Source: Sphagnum compactum
Taxonomy: Eukaryota; Bryophyta; Sphagnopsida; Sphagnales
Assembly: GCA_965153455.1 (NCBI GenBank)
Contig: OZ234497.1
Location: forward strand, 3,596,001 to 3,660,000
Reading direction: 5' to 3'
DNA: 64,000 nt
Numbering within the stretch: the stretch's first letter is position 1; each line of letters begins with the position of its first letter. This document shows, in pieces, positions 25,291 through 37,193 of the stretch. The notes under the pieces were generated by a model. The model was not told where the DNA came from and made no database searches. It saw only the letters and a list, made by a program, of their open reading frames with translations. A program made the position numbers and the translations under genes.

Positions 25291-26023
25291 TCAACAGTTG
25301 GGACAAATGACATTTGAATTCACACCAAGACCAATAAGGGGTTGTGTGTATACCTTGTTTCATACTTCAACTATTAACACTTGAGCTGTTTCAATCAGTC
25401 AATGCCTTTCTGTCATAGTGATGCTTTTGTTTGCCTTTTCCAATCACATGGAAAACGCACAAAGAATTTGCCTTTGGTCATCTTATTTGTTTTTTCAAAT
25501 TATTACCTTTCACGTGAGTTGTGTCTTCTTTCATAGAATTTTTTTGAAAAGATCTATCCCTTACTAGAGCATCGCAGATGATCACAAGTGCATCAACATT
25601 TAGACCTCCGATGCAACAGTTATTGAACATTGAACAATTTTGTGAAAAAAATTTAAAAAATCACAACTAAATCTTTAACAAAATTTGGGATATGTTCTTA
25701 TATCTTTGATGAGTTCATAATCAGCCCAATGGCATAAGCCATACTAATAATACCATTTACGTACAAGTGTTTGTATTTAAAAAATTACGATTTTTCATCA
25801 TGGTGAAAATTTGGTTGGAAAAGTACATTTAACACAAAACAAACACATTTTCACTTTAAAAAGAAAAAATTAAATTCACAATGAAAAACACACATTTTTT
25901 TCCCCAAATTCTTCTCCAAAAAGAATTCACGAGATAATGAAAATTTGTCGCCCAAAAATAAAATAAAATTGTATAAGTCTCCTACCCTTCCCTTCCCAAG
26001 TTCAACCTACTAAATTTTCTTCA
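25291..26023. other. Intergenic, nothing evident
   Basis: AT-rich sequence with A-runs and no supported exon. Confidence 0.5.
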
Positions 26024-26269
26024 TAGGGATGATTGCCATTTTTTCCAGTGAAAAGCTGACTTTTCATTGTCTTCCAAAAAAAGTAGAACCATAAATTCCA
26101 TCAGAAATCGGATGGATGGGAATAGGGATGATTGCCATTTTTTTCAGTGAAAAGCTGACTTTTCATTGTCTTCCAAAAAAAGTAGAATCGTAAATACCAT
26201 CAGAAATCGGATGATTCCCACTGCATCGAAAATTCCTAAAAAGACACACACACACACACACACACACAC
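26024..26269. repeat. 99-bp tandem duplication plus (CA)n microsatellite
   Basis: 26024-26122 and 26123-26214 are almost identical, beginning TAGGGATGATTGCCATTTTT and ending CAGAAATCGGATG. There are only a few substitutions, so the duplication is recent. A (CA)n run of about 13 units follows at 26244-26269. Confidence 0.9.
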
Positions 26270-26496
26270 TCTGGGGTCAGTTGACGACTAGACCCAAAAC
26301 CCTAGGTGCATGCACATTGCAAAATATCCGTTCATTTTCGACAAAAGAAAAAACCTTTTTTCTTTTCAAACGCTCAAGAGCCTTCTTACTTTCCTCCTCG
26401 GTCCGCACCTACTTCCCAACATTTTCGCAAGAAAATTTGACCACAGCCAATCACACCCACCAGCGTGACAGAAAATTGCCCTTTATGACTGCCTTT

Positions 26497-27205
26497 TGGA
26501 TGAACCTCAAACTGGGTTGGTTGATATCCGGTTTCACTTTGGTTACATCTTTTCGTAAGATGTAGGTTCTATATATTTGGGTATATTGGTAGGAAAGTAC
26601 CTGGATGATCCCTGAATAAGTAGACGGTTCATACCGGTGTTGGCCGGTTATAGAAAAATGACTCGGTTATCAATTAGGGTCTGGGCCCAGGTATGAGAGA
26701 ACCTACCTGCCGGTTCCACTTTTCTGCTATACCCAATTAAGAACTTACTTGCCCTGGTATCGGTGTTTTAGATACCCTGATAACTGCCTTATTGTTAGGG
26801 TATCATTTTAACAGAATCCAATACCCTACATTTACCCTGATGAGGGCATCTCACACCTACCCAGGTAGGTTCTATATTTTTCATCTATTTTTTACATTCT
26901 TTTTTCTTCATTCAAGAGCTTTCACTTCATCATTTGCCCTAAACATGAGACCCTTGAGTCCAGTTACTGACCCGGTTATCTATATTTCAAGATTCCTGGA
27001 ACCCGGTTTCTCTCTTATGTGAGGGCTGCTTTGACTACCTACTAAAAACCCAAGCACCCACCCGCTTGGGTGTTATAGGTAATAATAGAATAAGCAACTG
27101 AGCTAACCAGCATGGTTAGCTACGGAATCAAGAACTCAACGGAAAATTGTTTCTTTTCCACTTACCATCCATCCTTGATGGCCGTGATGGTAAGTGCTGG
27201 GTTCA
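26497..27205. repeat. Dispersed repeat, copy A (partner at 36893-37193)
   Basis: Shared words in order with the second copy: GGATGAACCTCAA, GGTTTCAC, a TAAG turn, a GTAGA-GGTT piece, GGGCTGCTTT, GCAACTGA-CTAACCA-CATGGTTAGCTA, AAAA-TGTTTC and CACTTACCAT. This copy is about 400 bp longer in the middle. It sits about 1 kb upstream of the oxidoreductase start, while the partner sits upstream of BI-1. Many imperfect GGTACC/ACCGGTT-type words suggest internal local repeats. Confidence 0.7.
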
Positions 27206-27414
27206 CTCTGGCCAAGAAGAAACTTCTCACCAGATTTGTGGCACTCTCTTGAACAGCCAGCTTGCGCAGCAAGGAGTGCGCGGCAAGTTTTCCGAGCTCG
27301 TCACTGCGCTGAGTAGCCTATATGATAAACATCAGAGCAGGTTTGTCTGGGGTTGCTGTTGCTGGCTTCTCTTGTGGGTTTTGACACTGAATCCAGCGTC
27401 CAGGGTCTCTTTGA

Positions 27415-27938
27415 ATCCGTGAAATCTTTTTTTGTCACTTCCTCAAACTGAAGATCAAAACAGATAACGAAGGAGCGCTTCTTTTTCAGCGGGCAGAAAA
27501 ATAACACACACACACACCCACAATAGTTGCACATTTGTGAAGGAAAGAGGTACATACCACTGCTTTGTTCCTCCCGTGTGTTAGTAGAAGGAGCTTCATT
27601 AGCTTCAGTCACCGGTAACTATATCAACATTTTGTCGTCGTTTCCGGTCCGTGTTGTGTCTTTTCCGAGCTCCTAGAAGGCGGTGAGTTTTTCACGAACT
27701 TAGAACAGGTTTTTGGTTGCTGGTGGTTGCTCCGGTTGTGATTTTCGGACGCCTTTCAGTGTGTTTGATGTGTTAGCATCCGTGAAATCTTATTGGTCAC
27801 TTGCTCTAACCGAAGATCAAAGTAGATAACGCGAAGGAGCGCTTCTTTTCTAGCGGGCAGATGAAGGGGAGAGAGAGAGAGAGAGAGATTAGTGAAGGAA
27901 AGAGGTGCATGCTGTGGCCCCGTTCCTTCTCTGTGTTC
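27415..27938. repeat. Duplicated leader-like segment (27415-27582 and 27778-27938) with different microsatellites
   Basis: Both copies read ATCCGTGAAATCTT, then a GAAGATCAAA-AGATAACG piece, GAAGGAGCGCTTCTTTT, AGCGGGCAGA, a microsatellite, GTGAAGGAAAGAGGT and GTTCCT. The microsatellite is (CA)n at 27504-27517 in the first and (GA)n at 27869-27888 in the second. The second copy lies 290 bp before the oxidoreductase ATG, so this may be a duplicated promoter or first leader exon. Confidence 0.8.
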
Positions 27939-28228
27939 TGGGTTGATTCTTTGAGAAAAAAAAGTTTTATTTTCCTCCATATTGCAATAGCAGAAAGTGT
28001 AGATGATCTTCTGCCCGAGCTCTGGGGCTTTATTTTCGCTTGTTCTGCGTTCTCGTCTCTAGAGAATATTGTTTGGATTGGATTACAGAGAGAGGGCCAA
28101 GGAAGAAGTTTTTGTATGTCGATGCTTGTTCCTGATTACTAAAGAGGCAATATCTCCGTTGCAGTTTAGGTGAGAAAGCTGTCAAGCAAGAGGAGGGATT
28201 TTAAAAACCCTGCTAAAAGAGGAGAGAT

Positions 28229-31200
28229 ATGGCCAACTTGATGCAAGCAGTACAGTACTCTAGTTTCGGCGGTGGTGCTTCAGCTCTCAAGGTACAGTAG
28301 TTTACCCTTGGCATTGTCAAAACTTCTGTTGTCACTTCTTTCTTTCTCTTGGAAAGGTTCCTGTCACCTGTGGTGGAACGAAGCATCATGCACATTGCAG
28401 TTGTTAGGCCGAATAGTACTGTCATTGACTCTAAAACATTGTGTAAAATAGCGCCTCTCATCTTGTCACAATTGACTTTGAACTTTGTGTCAGAGGGTAA
28501 TTGTTGCAATGGACAATGGTCACTGAGGTTCATGTGAACCGTAAGTGCATTGCTGTTTTAGTACAAACTACAAACCTTATGCATGTTGCATTGTTTCCAG
28601 CAGCATGGGTTGGTTTTCCGGGTACTGTCTGTCTTGTGACAGATGGTAAATGCTTGACAATACCATGGATGCTGCTGTTGAAGGTCACTGAACATGCATA
28701 TAACTCTCACTATTGTTTAACTGTTCCTCAACATTGCTCTGTGGTCTTGTTTCCTCTTTTCCAAGCTTTGAGTTTGCTTGTTGTTATGTTAGATCTTACA
28801 TATTCATAGTCTTGTTATGAGGTCATCTAGTTCATCTTTCATTTCTTTTGAGGTTAACCTAACTCTTAAGTATTGAAAACTTCTCCACAATTATGAAGAT
28901 ATATTGGGTTGTTCCCTATGATTGAGGGAGCTGAGTTTTCAGAGATACTTGCAATGTGATGACTGCACTGATTCTTGTCTTACCTGTTTTGGTTTGGCGG
29001 CAACTAGTACAGCAGTTTTCCGCAAAAGTGTTGGAGTTTCTTTGCAATCCATTTCTCTATGTCTCTGGCAATGCTTGCTACCATGTACTCTAGCTTAGTG
29101 TCCTGAGTTTGTTGATCCTTTTAAGTCATCTATCAAATTGTCTCGTCATGAGTCTGCACCACACTATACAACAATTGGGTAGCAGGCTGGAATGGGAGGT
29201 GTCTCCTTTCTTATTTTCAAGACACTCTTCTTGTTCTCATTTAGAGTTTGATGTCAGTACCTTGAACAGGAGGGTGGCATAGCTAAATTCAAAGCTACCA
29301 TCAGTAGCTTGGTGCCTTTGTGTGCTATAGAAAGTGGTTTCTCTCTTTTTTCACTGTGGTTATGTGCCAATCTAAGTTGAGTCTAACCTGAAGGTCTATT
29401 CACAGCCGATTCTTGCATGTGAGTGATACTTAACTATAATTCAACAACTGCAGCATGTGGAGCTGCCAGTGCCTAAACCATCAAAGGATGAGTTGCTGGT
29501 CAAAGTAGAAGCTGCCAGTGTGAACCCAGTGGACTGGAAAATTCAGTCGGGTGTTATGAAATTCATTTTGCCAACTAAGTTTCCCTATACACCAGGTCTG
29601 TGACATTCATTCCTATATTCATTGTACTTTCATTGGTTGGCCCAGTCTGCTGTATGGTACTGATACTGATGCATCATTGTCTTCAATTGCTTTTTGGCAC
29701 ACTTCATCAACAAATACTGAATTCCTGATTTAAGGATCAAAAGTTTTTAGTGTATTGCTGAGATTTAGTTGTTTGCAAATGTGTTCTAATACTAGCAGAT
29801 GTATTTTAAGAATGCCGGTTAGCACTATTGTTCTCTAATTGATATACAATCATTGTTCATATTGTATGGGCCCATAACTTTCAATTTAACACCTATTTTA
29901 AAGCAGATCTTCCAGTTCATAATGCATGAAGGAGAGATAATAGATCCTTCCAGTTTTGTAATGTTTATTTGAAGTCTCCACACATTATTGCCTGTGCCAG
30001 AGTCAATAAATAGGATATTAGATTGGGATATATTCTTGAAGAATCTGTAAAGTATTGTCTAGGAACGGGAGGAGGCAGAGTGGGAATGGAAGTTGAGTGG
30101 AAAGAAATGGAATTGTATATATGACTGATTTGCATGCCCTGACTTTCTCAGGAACTGATATTGCTGGTGAGGTTGTTGGCCTGGGCCCTGGAGTGACAAC
30201 TTTTGCAGTTGGGGATAAGGTTTCGAGCTGGCTGGGGTTAAAGAAGGTGTGTCTTCTGAATGGGAAAAGGTGACCAGTACTAGAAATACTTTGCTTGAAG
30301 TTGACACCAATTGGGCTCAATCTGAGGGATGTCCAATTGAGCCTTTTTGGTACAAGACCAATTTCTACAAAATTTATAATGTCCTTTCAAAGATTAGCTC
30401 TCACCCTGAGACTCAAGGAGGAACTGTAGTATACAAAGAACCTGCGTGCAAGTATTCATTTTTGGGGAGAGGGGTGTGCAGGGTGGATCACTGGCAGAGT
30501 ATGCAGTAGCGCCTATCACATCAACAGTGAAGAGGCCAGAAGGGGTTTCAGCAATAGATGGTGCTTCACTGGGTGTTGCAGGTTCGACAGCATTGCAAGC
30601 TCTCCGTGACCTTGTTGGTTGGAAGTTTGATGGGAGTCAGAAAACACAAAAGAATCTGCTGATTACAGCTGCTTCTGGTGGTGTTGGGACATATGCCGTG
30701 CAGGTGCTCCCCTTCTTTCTGCAAGCTTGGGTGGTTTTCTTCTTCCCATATGTACCTCCCAGCATTGATGAGTATGACATTCTTTTCTTGATGAGTTTTT
30801 TTCAATGTGAAGAGAAAAAGTGCATAAATACTCACATTTTTTGATGTAAGGACTATTTCTTGTCTTTCATTGCTGGGATCTGGTTAAAGGGGCATAGTTG
30901 CAGCAGATAACAAGATGTAAAGTTCAAAGCTAGTGATAGGGTTCAACTCCCATATTAAAGTACCTTCAAATATAATCTGGGATCATCATTTTTTAGTCTT
31001 GTCCAAGATCTATTGTTCTTATGCCTGCCTACATGTTGTCTGTGGTCCTACAGTGGTCTTACCAAAACCCAAGCTAGGTGTGCCCTTTGTATGTATTAAG
31101 AAACCTTTCATCCTCTAGAAAGGTGATGCCCTCTATGTCTGTCTGCACTTCAAAACCTCTGAACCTCAAATGCCTTGTTATGAGGTTCACAAGTGAATAT

Positions 31201-32130
31201 TGCATTTCTCAGAACTCTACCCTCTTGCCTTCCACAAGGCCTTGCCAACAACCATCAGAGCATGTGTAAAACCCAATAAGTACTACCATGAGTGTTTTTG
31301 TCATCCTGGTGACTTAGTCTGAGGCCTCAATTTTATCCTGTACGATCTTAGCTATTGGGTTTTCATCCTAATAATAGATAGACCTAAGTATTCTCTCCAC
31401 AGGTATGCAAGCCCCAGGCTACCGCAGGCCACCAAGATTCTTGTGTGCTACACTTCGAGCAATTAAAAACCCTGAAGGACATTTGAGTCTGAAGAACTGA
31501 GAAGTCTAGGATCTTTCCCTTCATAGCTGTTTGACTAATTTTGTTTCCTGTACTTTTCCTGATGTCAGAAGTCATTGGCCTTCTCTTGACCATTATATAT
31601 CTCTTTTTATTCATTTCTAGGAAGGGCATATTACTGACATATTAAACTGGCAGCTTGCTAAGCTGGAAGGTGCCCATGTGACAGCGACATGTGGGGCTCG
31701 CAATATTGACTTGATCAGAAGTCTTGGGGCTGATGAAGTACTGGATTACAACACCCCTGAAGGGAAACAACTGAAGAGCCCATCTGGGAAAAAGTATGAT
31801 GCAGTGTTTCATTGTGCACACTACCAGCCATTCTCCTACTTTAAACCCCAGCTTACTCCTGGTGGAAAGGTGCTTGACCTCACACCCTCTGGCAACTTAT
31901 TGCTTTCAATGGCAGCTCAACGCCTAACCTTTGCAAAGCAAAAGTTTATCACATTCTTGACACCACCGAATGTGGACGCCCTCAACCTCTTGACAAACTT
32001 CACACAGGAGGGTAAGCTCAAGGCTGTCGTGGACTCCACATACCCACTTTCAAGAGCTGAGGATGCATGGGCCCGCAGTATTGATGGACATGCTACTGGA
32101 AAAATTATAGTCACCGTGGTTGGAGAATGA
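28229..32130 (+). CDS. ceQORH: Chloroplast-envelope quinone oxidoreductase homologue (zinc-free MDR family)
   Basis: This is an NADPH-dependent medium-chain reductase of the quinone-oxidoreductase class. The Arabidopsis homologue binds the inner chloroplast envelope without a cleaved transit peptide and reduces long-chain enones. Five exons, 28229-28291, 29454-29595, 30152-30246, 30482-30703 and 31654-32130, join in phase to 332 residues (Arabidopsis about 329). It starts MANLMQAVQYSSFGGGASAL. Then come EAASVNPVDWKIQSG in the GroES-like domain, GTDIAGEVVGLG and GGSLAEYAVAP. The nucleotide-binding fold is marked by TAASGGVGTYAVQLAKLEGA, then ATCGARN and RSLGADEVLDYNTPEG. The end is GHATGKIIVTVVGE. 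There is no signal or transit sequence before the conserved start. Intron 1 is over 1.1 kb. The third exon's donor (AAGAAG before GTGTGT) was chosen because it keeps the family length. It is convergent with BI-1. Confidence 0.95.
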
Positions 32131-33932
32131 GATCAACATTGGGACATTGGGAAAGTGGACAATAAGAGGTTGGTTCTGTACGTCAAGAAAGCCTCATTGA
32201 GATCAATGCATTACCATAGGCTGTGCAACATGGCCTCAGGTATTTGGGCATTTTGAGGATAAACACTCATCCCATGTCCTCTAATCATGCAAGTATTTTC
32301 TTGTGTAGATGGAATGTTTCTGGTATGTACATATAGCTGGTTGTACCGGTGAGGTTTTACATGTTGTAATTCACCATATGAAGCTTTTGGCTTGATGTTC
32401 ACAAGCCAGTTTTCTGCCCAACAGTGAGTGGAGCTCTTAATGAAATTGTTGGATACTTCACATGTTTGCCAAATATTTGCAATGCTGCACCGTGTTTGTG
32501 CTGGCCTGTCATATGCTAACTAGTGAAGTTCAGTCTACAATGTGTTGCAGGCAGCCTTGGAACAAGTTCTAAACTTGGGAGCCATCCCCCAACTAATTAA
32601 TGTAAATCACACTCTTCAACATTCTTATATGGAAGTTATAATTAACAAATTCATGCTACACTAAATACATATTTAGGTGCATCAAACTGGTGGTACCTCT
32701 ACCTTTTTGGGTGAGGCCTTTTAGTGGCCATGTAGAGCACACAAAATGTTAGATTTGAACTCAGAGACTCTGATTTAATCTGAGTCATGGATACTTGTAA
32801 TATTTAGAAATAATTTCTGGACTTTGTCTCCATATGCTATTATAACTGTAGCTGAAGGTTGGGGTTATGAATCCTGAGGAGTTTGTGGTATGTTCTTCAG
32901 AATTTGAACTCTGGTATCAATGGATTGATGATACCATGTTTGAAGTTTGCTCAGAGGTCTTGGCTTGGAGACTCAAAACACATCATTATACCTTATGGAT
33001 TAACATTTGATTGTGAACAGAAGAGTGTTTTCATGTTGAATAGAATTCAATTATGACAATGAAGTTGTTTACCGAAGGTAGATAACTTTTTGAATTCATG
33101 ATATTTATGAAGGTTGCAGCTAGGGCATCAAATTACAATATCCTCAAATTGCCCAGGATACAGCTTATCTGTGTGAATGCCAGTTGCACATTGTGTTTGG
33201 TGATTGAAAGAAATTTCATCTTTCATACAAATTCAAGATTTTTAGAAGCCAACAAACCAAGCTACCGTACACTTCAGAGACGTAGGACAACCGAACTTTG
33301 TGGAATATAATATATTATCAATCTTGTCAGAGAACATCATCCTTCAATTTTCTTCCTTTCTCTATTACTGCATGATAATGAAGAGAGTTTTTGTGTTTCT
33401 TTGCAAGATAGCCACTAAGGACAATGAATCATGTTGATATGAATGAGAAGTAGTATGCTTGGTCACCATAAAGAAAATAATACTTGAGAACTCACATCAA
33501 GAGTTCTGTAGCATTTTTTTGTGACTTAAATGGGAAATGAAATCAGTTCGAAATTTAAGTTTCAAGAAAAGGTCATTTCAAATTATGAGAGGAGATAGTG
33601 ACATGCATTGGCCATAAATAAAAAAACCCATCTGGGAAACATTTGAACATGACATATGGGTTGAGAGAATTGAAAATGGAATGGAAGTTCTCATAATGGT
33701 TACAGAGCCAATCTGTGATGGTCATTGATTCAAAATCCTTGGTTGGCACACAACAAGAATGACTGATGGATCTGATGGATTTTCATGGGAGTCATCACCA
33801 TGATCAGCACTGCCTAGCACTGACTAAATGTTTATCTTCATTGGGAATCCATCTGACTGTATTCACTTTTTACATTAGCAATAGCTCCATCTTCCACATT
33901 GCTCTTTCTCCTTGTGCAAGTTCCATCCATTC
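32131..33932. other. Intergenic between convergent genes
   Basis: This holds the 3' ends of the oxidoreductase (plus) and BI-1 (minus). No exon is supported. TTTGAACTCAGAGACTC near 32754 resembles a reverse B-box of tRNA-derived repeats, but no full element is visible. Confidence 0.5.
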
Positions 33933-35730
33933 TCAACAGTTCCGTCTTTTGCGTCGCTCTTGATCCCTACGCTCTCTCTGGCTTGAGTTTTTAGTCTGGG
34001 GAGTTGAGATAGTAGTCAGAAAGAAGGATCAAACCATTCCACAGTTGACAAACAACATCAACTGCAAAATTGGTACTCAAAAGGCCTTGGAAGAGTGACT
34101 CACCATAATGACAAGGAGGCGAACAAATATTGCAGCAAAATCGACAAAGAGATCAAGTGCATGTTTGACATAGTTGTAATCACCCCTGTTTGCTCTCTCA
34201 ATGATCATTTGTGTGTCAAACAAAACATATCCCATAAACACAAGCAAACCTCCAAAAATCTGCATAAGCACACTTTCATCAGCATTTATTCTTGGTTGAG
34301 GGTATTCTGGGGCAGTTGAAACCCATGCACAGCTAGAAAAGAACTAGCAGCCTAATCATACCTCAACAATTATACAGCAAAATCATACCTCAACATTGTA
34401 CATGAAAGCTGAGCGACCAAAAATAAGGGAGGAAAACTGCAGAAGAAGCATCAGGCTGACAACTGATGACAGAATGCCACCCAGAAACAAGTACTCCCTT
34501 CGCCTTGCCACCAAAGCTGCTCCAGAGAAGCAGGCGAACACCGCCACTGATCCAAGAAAGGCCATTACTACAATACTGCAACACCAAATGTCATCTCCAG
34601 TTTTAGAAAAATCTACTTGTCAAGCCCTCTTGTTGCTTTTTCTGCACACAAACCATGCAAGGAAGCATGTGCCCTACAATCGTTGGTCTATGTCAGTTAT
34701 CAAACAGAACCTTTTTCATTATCATATGCCATCACTTTATCATAGCCATGTTTAAGTGTTGTATATCTTGTATGGGTTTGGGAGTAGTGAGATTACAGAC
34801 CTTGGGTCAAACTGAAGGACTGCTTCGACAAGTGTTCCCACAGAAGCACCCTCAAAAAATGCAGCTGCTGCCAATAGCTTCAATCTCTTTCCCTGTATGG
34901 CACAACAATCCAGGCTTACCAATATCAGTATGTATCCACAACTGGAATTGCAATAACTTCACTGGCAAGCCTGGTTTAATTGCCACAAACGATCATGCAC
35001 ATCGTACTTGAGAAGGAAAGAAAGGATAACAGGACAAAAGCACAAACCTCCTCGGCTGGTGTTGAAGGTGTAGAAACAAGCCATGCTGTTGTGGCGATGA
35101 AACCAAGGGAAGTGATTAGCCCTCCAATGTGCCAAAGGGTGTGGACATAAACTCCTAGTGCCGACACCAAAAGAGCAGCAGCTAAGGTCAAATAAACCTG
35201 CCAAAAACCACATATTTCCACCATGAAATTCGCAATAATAACATACCAAAAAAACTTAAGAGTCATCTCTTGGTATTGCAAATTATTCTATTATTACTAT
35301 ACTACAAATTTCTTACGAGTTGAAATTTACACCCCCCTCCCAAAACAAACTCCCTGTGCAACCTAATTTTCCACATCGGTATTCAAAAGCTGCGATCTTC
35401 ACATCTTCTTTGAATCGATCGCACAGAATTTTTCCAGTACACTACAATCCTAAGAACTTAAAGGAAGGATCGAACTCCTCCATATCAAAAAATTCAAGTT
35501 CCTCCATATCAAAAACTTCCCCGAAGCAAGGCACACACCATGTAATAACGAAGAAGAAGAAGAAGAAGAAGAAACCTCATGGCTACAAAGCCACGGGAGA
35601 AAACCTGCAACTTATTACTAACCTTCTGCAGATGCGATTGCACGGGAGAAGAGAGCTTGTTGAAATTCCTCAGCGAGGCATAATTCCAACTCGATGACCT
35701 TGAGTCGAAAAACGAGGCGACGTAATCCAT
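33933..35730 (-). CDS. BI-1: Bax inhibitor-1 (BI-1), ER membrane cell-death suppressor
   Basis: BI-1 is a multi-pass ER membrane protein (TMBIM family) that modulates ER calcium and suppresses stress-induced cell death. Six exons on the minus strand, 35623-35730, 35048-35197, 34801-34892, 34389-34575, 34104-34259 and 33933-33995, join in phase to 251 residues (Arabidopsis 247). It starts MDYVASFFDSRSSSWNYASL, then VYLTLAAALLVSALGVYVHT (first membrane segment), LWHIGGLITSLGFIAT, FFEGASVGTLVEAVL, FLGSVAVFACFSGAAL followed by ARRREYLFLGG, then FGGLLVFMGYVLFDTQMIIE, RGDYNYVKHALDLFVDF and FVRLLVIM. The final 63-bp exon gives the basic tail TKNSSQRERRDQERRKRRNC, corresponding to the family's Lys/Arg-rich C-terminus needed for calcium-related activity. 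The acceptor at 34260 (TTATGCAG) was chosen because it keeps the exact family spacing. Upstream lie a TATA box and an ER-stress element. Confidence 0.96.
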
Positions 35731-35960
35731 GGTCACCAAAAAAGAAAACAGAAACGGCAGGCGAAAGACAGGATCAGAGGAAAGGAAAATCACAAGAAGA
35801 AGAGAAGAGAAGCAACAACAACGTCTTGTATGGCAACCAAAGCGCCTGAAGACACAGGATCCGAACTCCAAACCCACTGCCGACAAAAACCAACAACAAC
35901 AAAAACTTCTATGCGACGATTCTTTCCACCAAAATACAACCAAGACGACGCCCCGCTCCC

Positions 35961-35968
35961 TATATATA
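35961..35968 (-). promoter_or_regulatory. TATA box of BI-1
   Basis: TATATATA lies about 231 bp upstream of the BI-1 start codon on the minus strand, inside a GC-richer stretch. This predicts a leader of roughly 200 nt. Confidence 0.6.
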
Positions 35969-35992
35969 CATCCTTTCGGTTCTCCCTCTCGG

Positions 35993-36000
35993 GAACGTTC
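35993..36000 (-). promoter_or_regulatory. Heat-shock-element-like dyad GAACGTTC
   Basis: A perfect nGAAnnTTCn dyad about 25 bp upstream of the TATA box. A full heat-shock element needs three alternating GAA units and only two are clear, so this is weak. Confidence 0.25.
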
Positions 36001-36137
36001 CAGCAGCAACCGAACCGTCCACGAAATAGCGAGAAGACGCGTTCTATGATTGGTTCCTATGGAGTTCCCTGCCACGTTCCTATAGAGGTGTTTTCGTGGC
36101 CGACAGTTTATGAAGGGACCGCTGAATTTTGTGGCTA

Positions 36138-36156
36138 CGTGGCACGTTTTTATTGG
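36138..36156 (-). promoter_or_regulatory. ER stress response element, exact CCAAT-N9-CCACG
   Basis: On the minus strand (the coding strand of BI-1) CCAAT at 36156-36152 is followed by nine bases and CCACG at 36142-36138. This is the full ERSE-I consensus, bound in other systems by NF-Y plus ER-stress bZIP factors. It lies about 170 bp above the TATA box. BI-1 genes are known to be induced by ER stress, so the context fits. Confidence 0.6.
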
Positions 36157-36302
36157 TTTCACTCGGCTTTGCCAGCCAATGAGAGGGGCGCGTGCACATC
36201 ATCATGCCGGAGTTTCGATACTACATGGATTTTTATTTATTTATTATTTATTTGGGTTTTTTCTAGGGGCCTTCTGCTTTCGTATGTGCAGGGGATCAAG
36301 GT

Positions 36303-36420
36303 GGGGTGGAAATTGCTGGCAGCTGATTCTGAATTTTCAGCCATTATTGGATTGATCGCACAGAGGGGTGGAAATTGCTGGTCCTGAATTCTCAGCCATT
36401 CTTGGATCGATTGCAATTTG
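36303..36420. repeat. About 62-bp imperfect tandem duplication
   Basis: GGGGTGGAAATTGCTGG at 36303 recurs at 36365, each followed by CTGAATT-TCAGCCATT-TTGGAT-GAT. It lies upstream of BI-1. Confidence 0.75.
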
Positions 36421-36892
36421 GAGCCTTTCTGGGCATGAGAGTCTTGCCTTGTGTCAACAAAGTTTTCGGGCCCTATTTTTGGTAACTGGGGAAAACTGTG
36501 GATTCGTTAAAAACCCGACCCCTTTTTCTTCCCTTTGTATTTGTAGGTACCCGCCTGGGCAGAACTTTCACGGGCATCTTTCCAAATCTGTAAGGTCCTC
36601 CCATTCCTGACACAGAAGACTCATACCTAAAATTAGGTCAGTTTTGGGTTACGTAGGGTAAGGGCAGGCCCAGCTGACATTCGTTTGCTTTAAGACACTG
36701 GGAACTCGGGCAGTATCATGGGAAATAAAATTTTAATAAAAATTTGGAGCAGGTCTTTACGTTTGCCATGGGCTTTACCAGATTCAGGCCTGCACTAGGC
36801 TGTGCCTCATGCAGCAGGCCCTTATTCCAGTGAAGCCTGCTGCCTTGGGCTTTACCTTACCATCCAATGGATGCCCGTCATTACTCAGTTGT

Positions 36893-37193
36893 GGATGAAC
36901 CTCAACTGAGTTAATATTTGGTTTCACCTTCGTAACCAAATCTGTAAGAAACAGGTCTCATATATAGGTAGAAAAAAAGGTAATGATTAGGTAAGTAGAT
37001 GGTTTATGCATAGGTAAGGGCTGCTTTTCCCACCTACCTAGTTACAACCTGCTTGTGAGTTGCTAATAGGTAGGTGGGTAAGAAACAGCAACTGATCTAA
37101 CCACCATGGTTAGCTAGAGAACCAGAAACCGACAGAAAACTGTTTCCTGATCACTTACCATTCATCCTTCATGGTGTGCTGGTGGGTGCTGGA
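36893..37193. repeat. Dispersed repeat, copy B (partner at 26497-27205)
   Basis: The shorter copy of the repeat described upstream of the oxidoreductase gene, in the same plus-strand orientation. It ends CACTTACCATTCATCC and a GGTGGGTGCTGG. Confidence 0.7.

Noticed and set aside
34262-34388. Longer BI-1 exon 5 using upstream acceptors (adding about 30 residues ending PRINADESVLMQ)
   Set aside because: An upstream TAG acceptor keeps the phase but would insert residues absent from the family. The TTATGCAG acceptor gives the exact conserved spacing.
35509-36162. 217-codon minus-strand ORF overlapping the BI-1 start
   Set aside because: It simply reads through the BI-1 leader, first exon and the first intron. 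The spliced BI-1 model explains the sequence.
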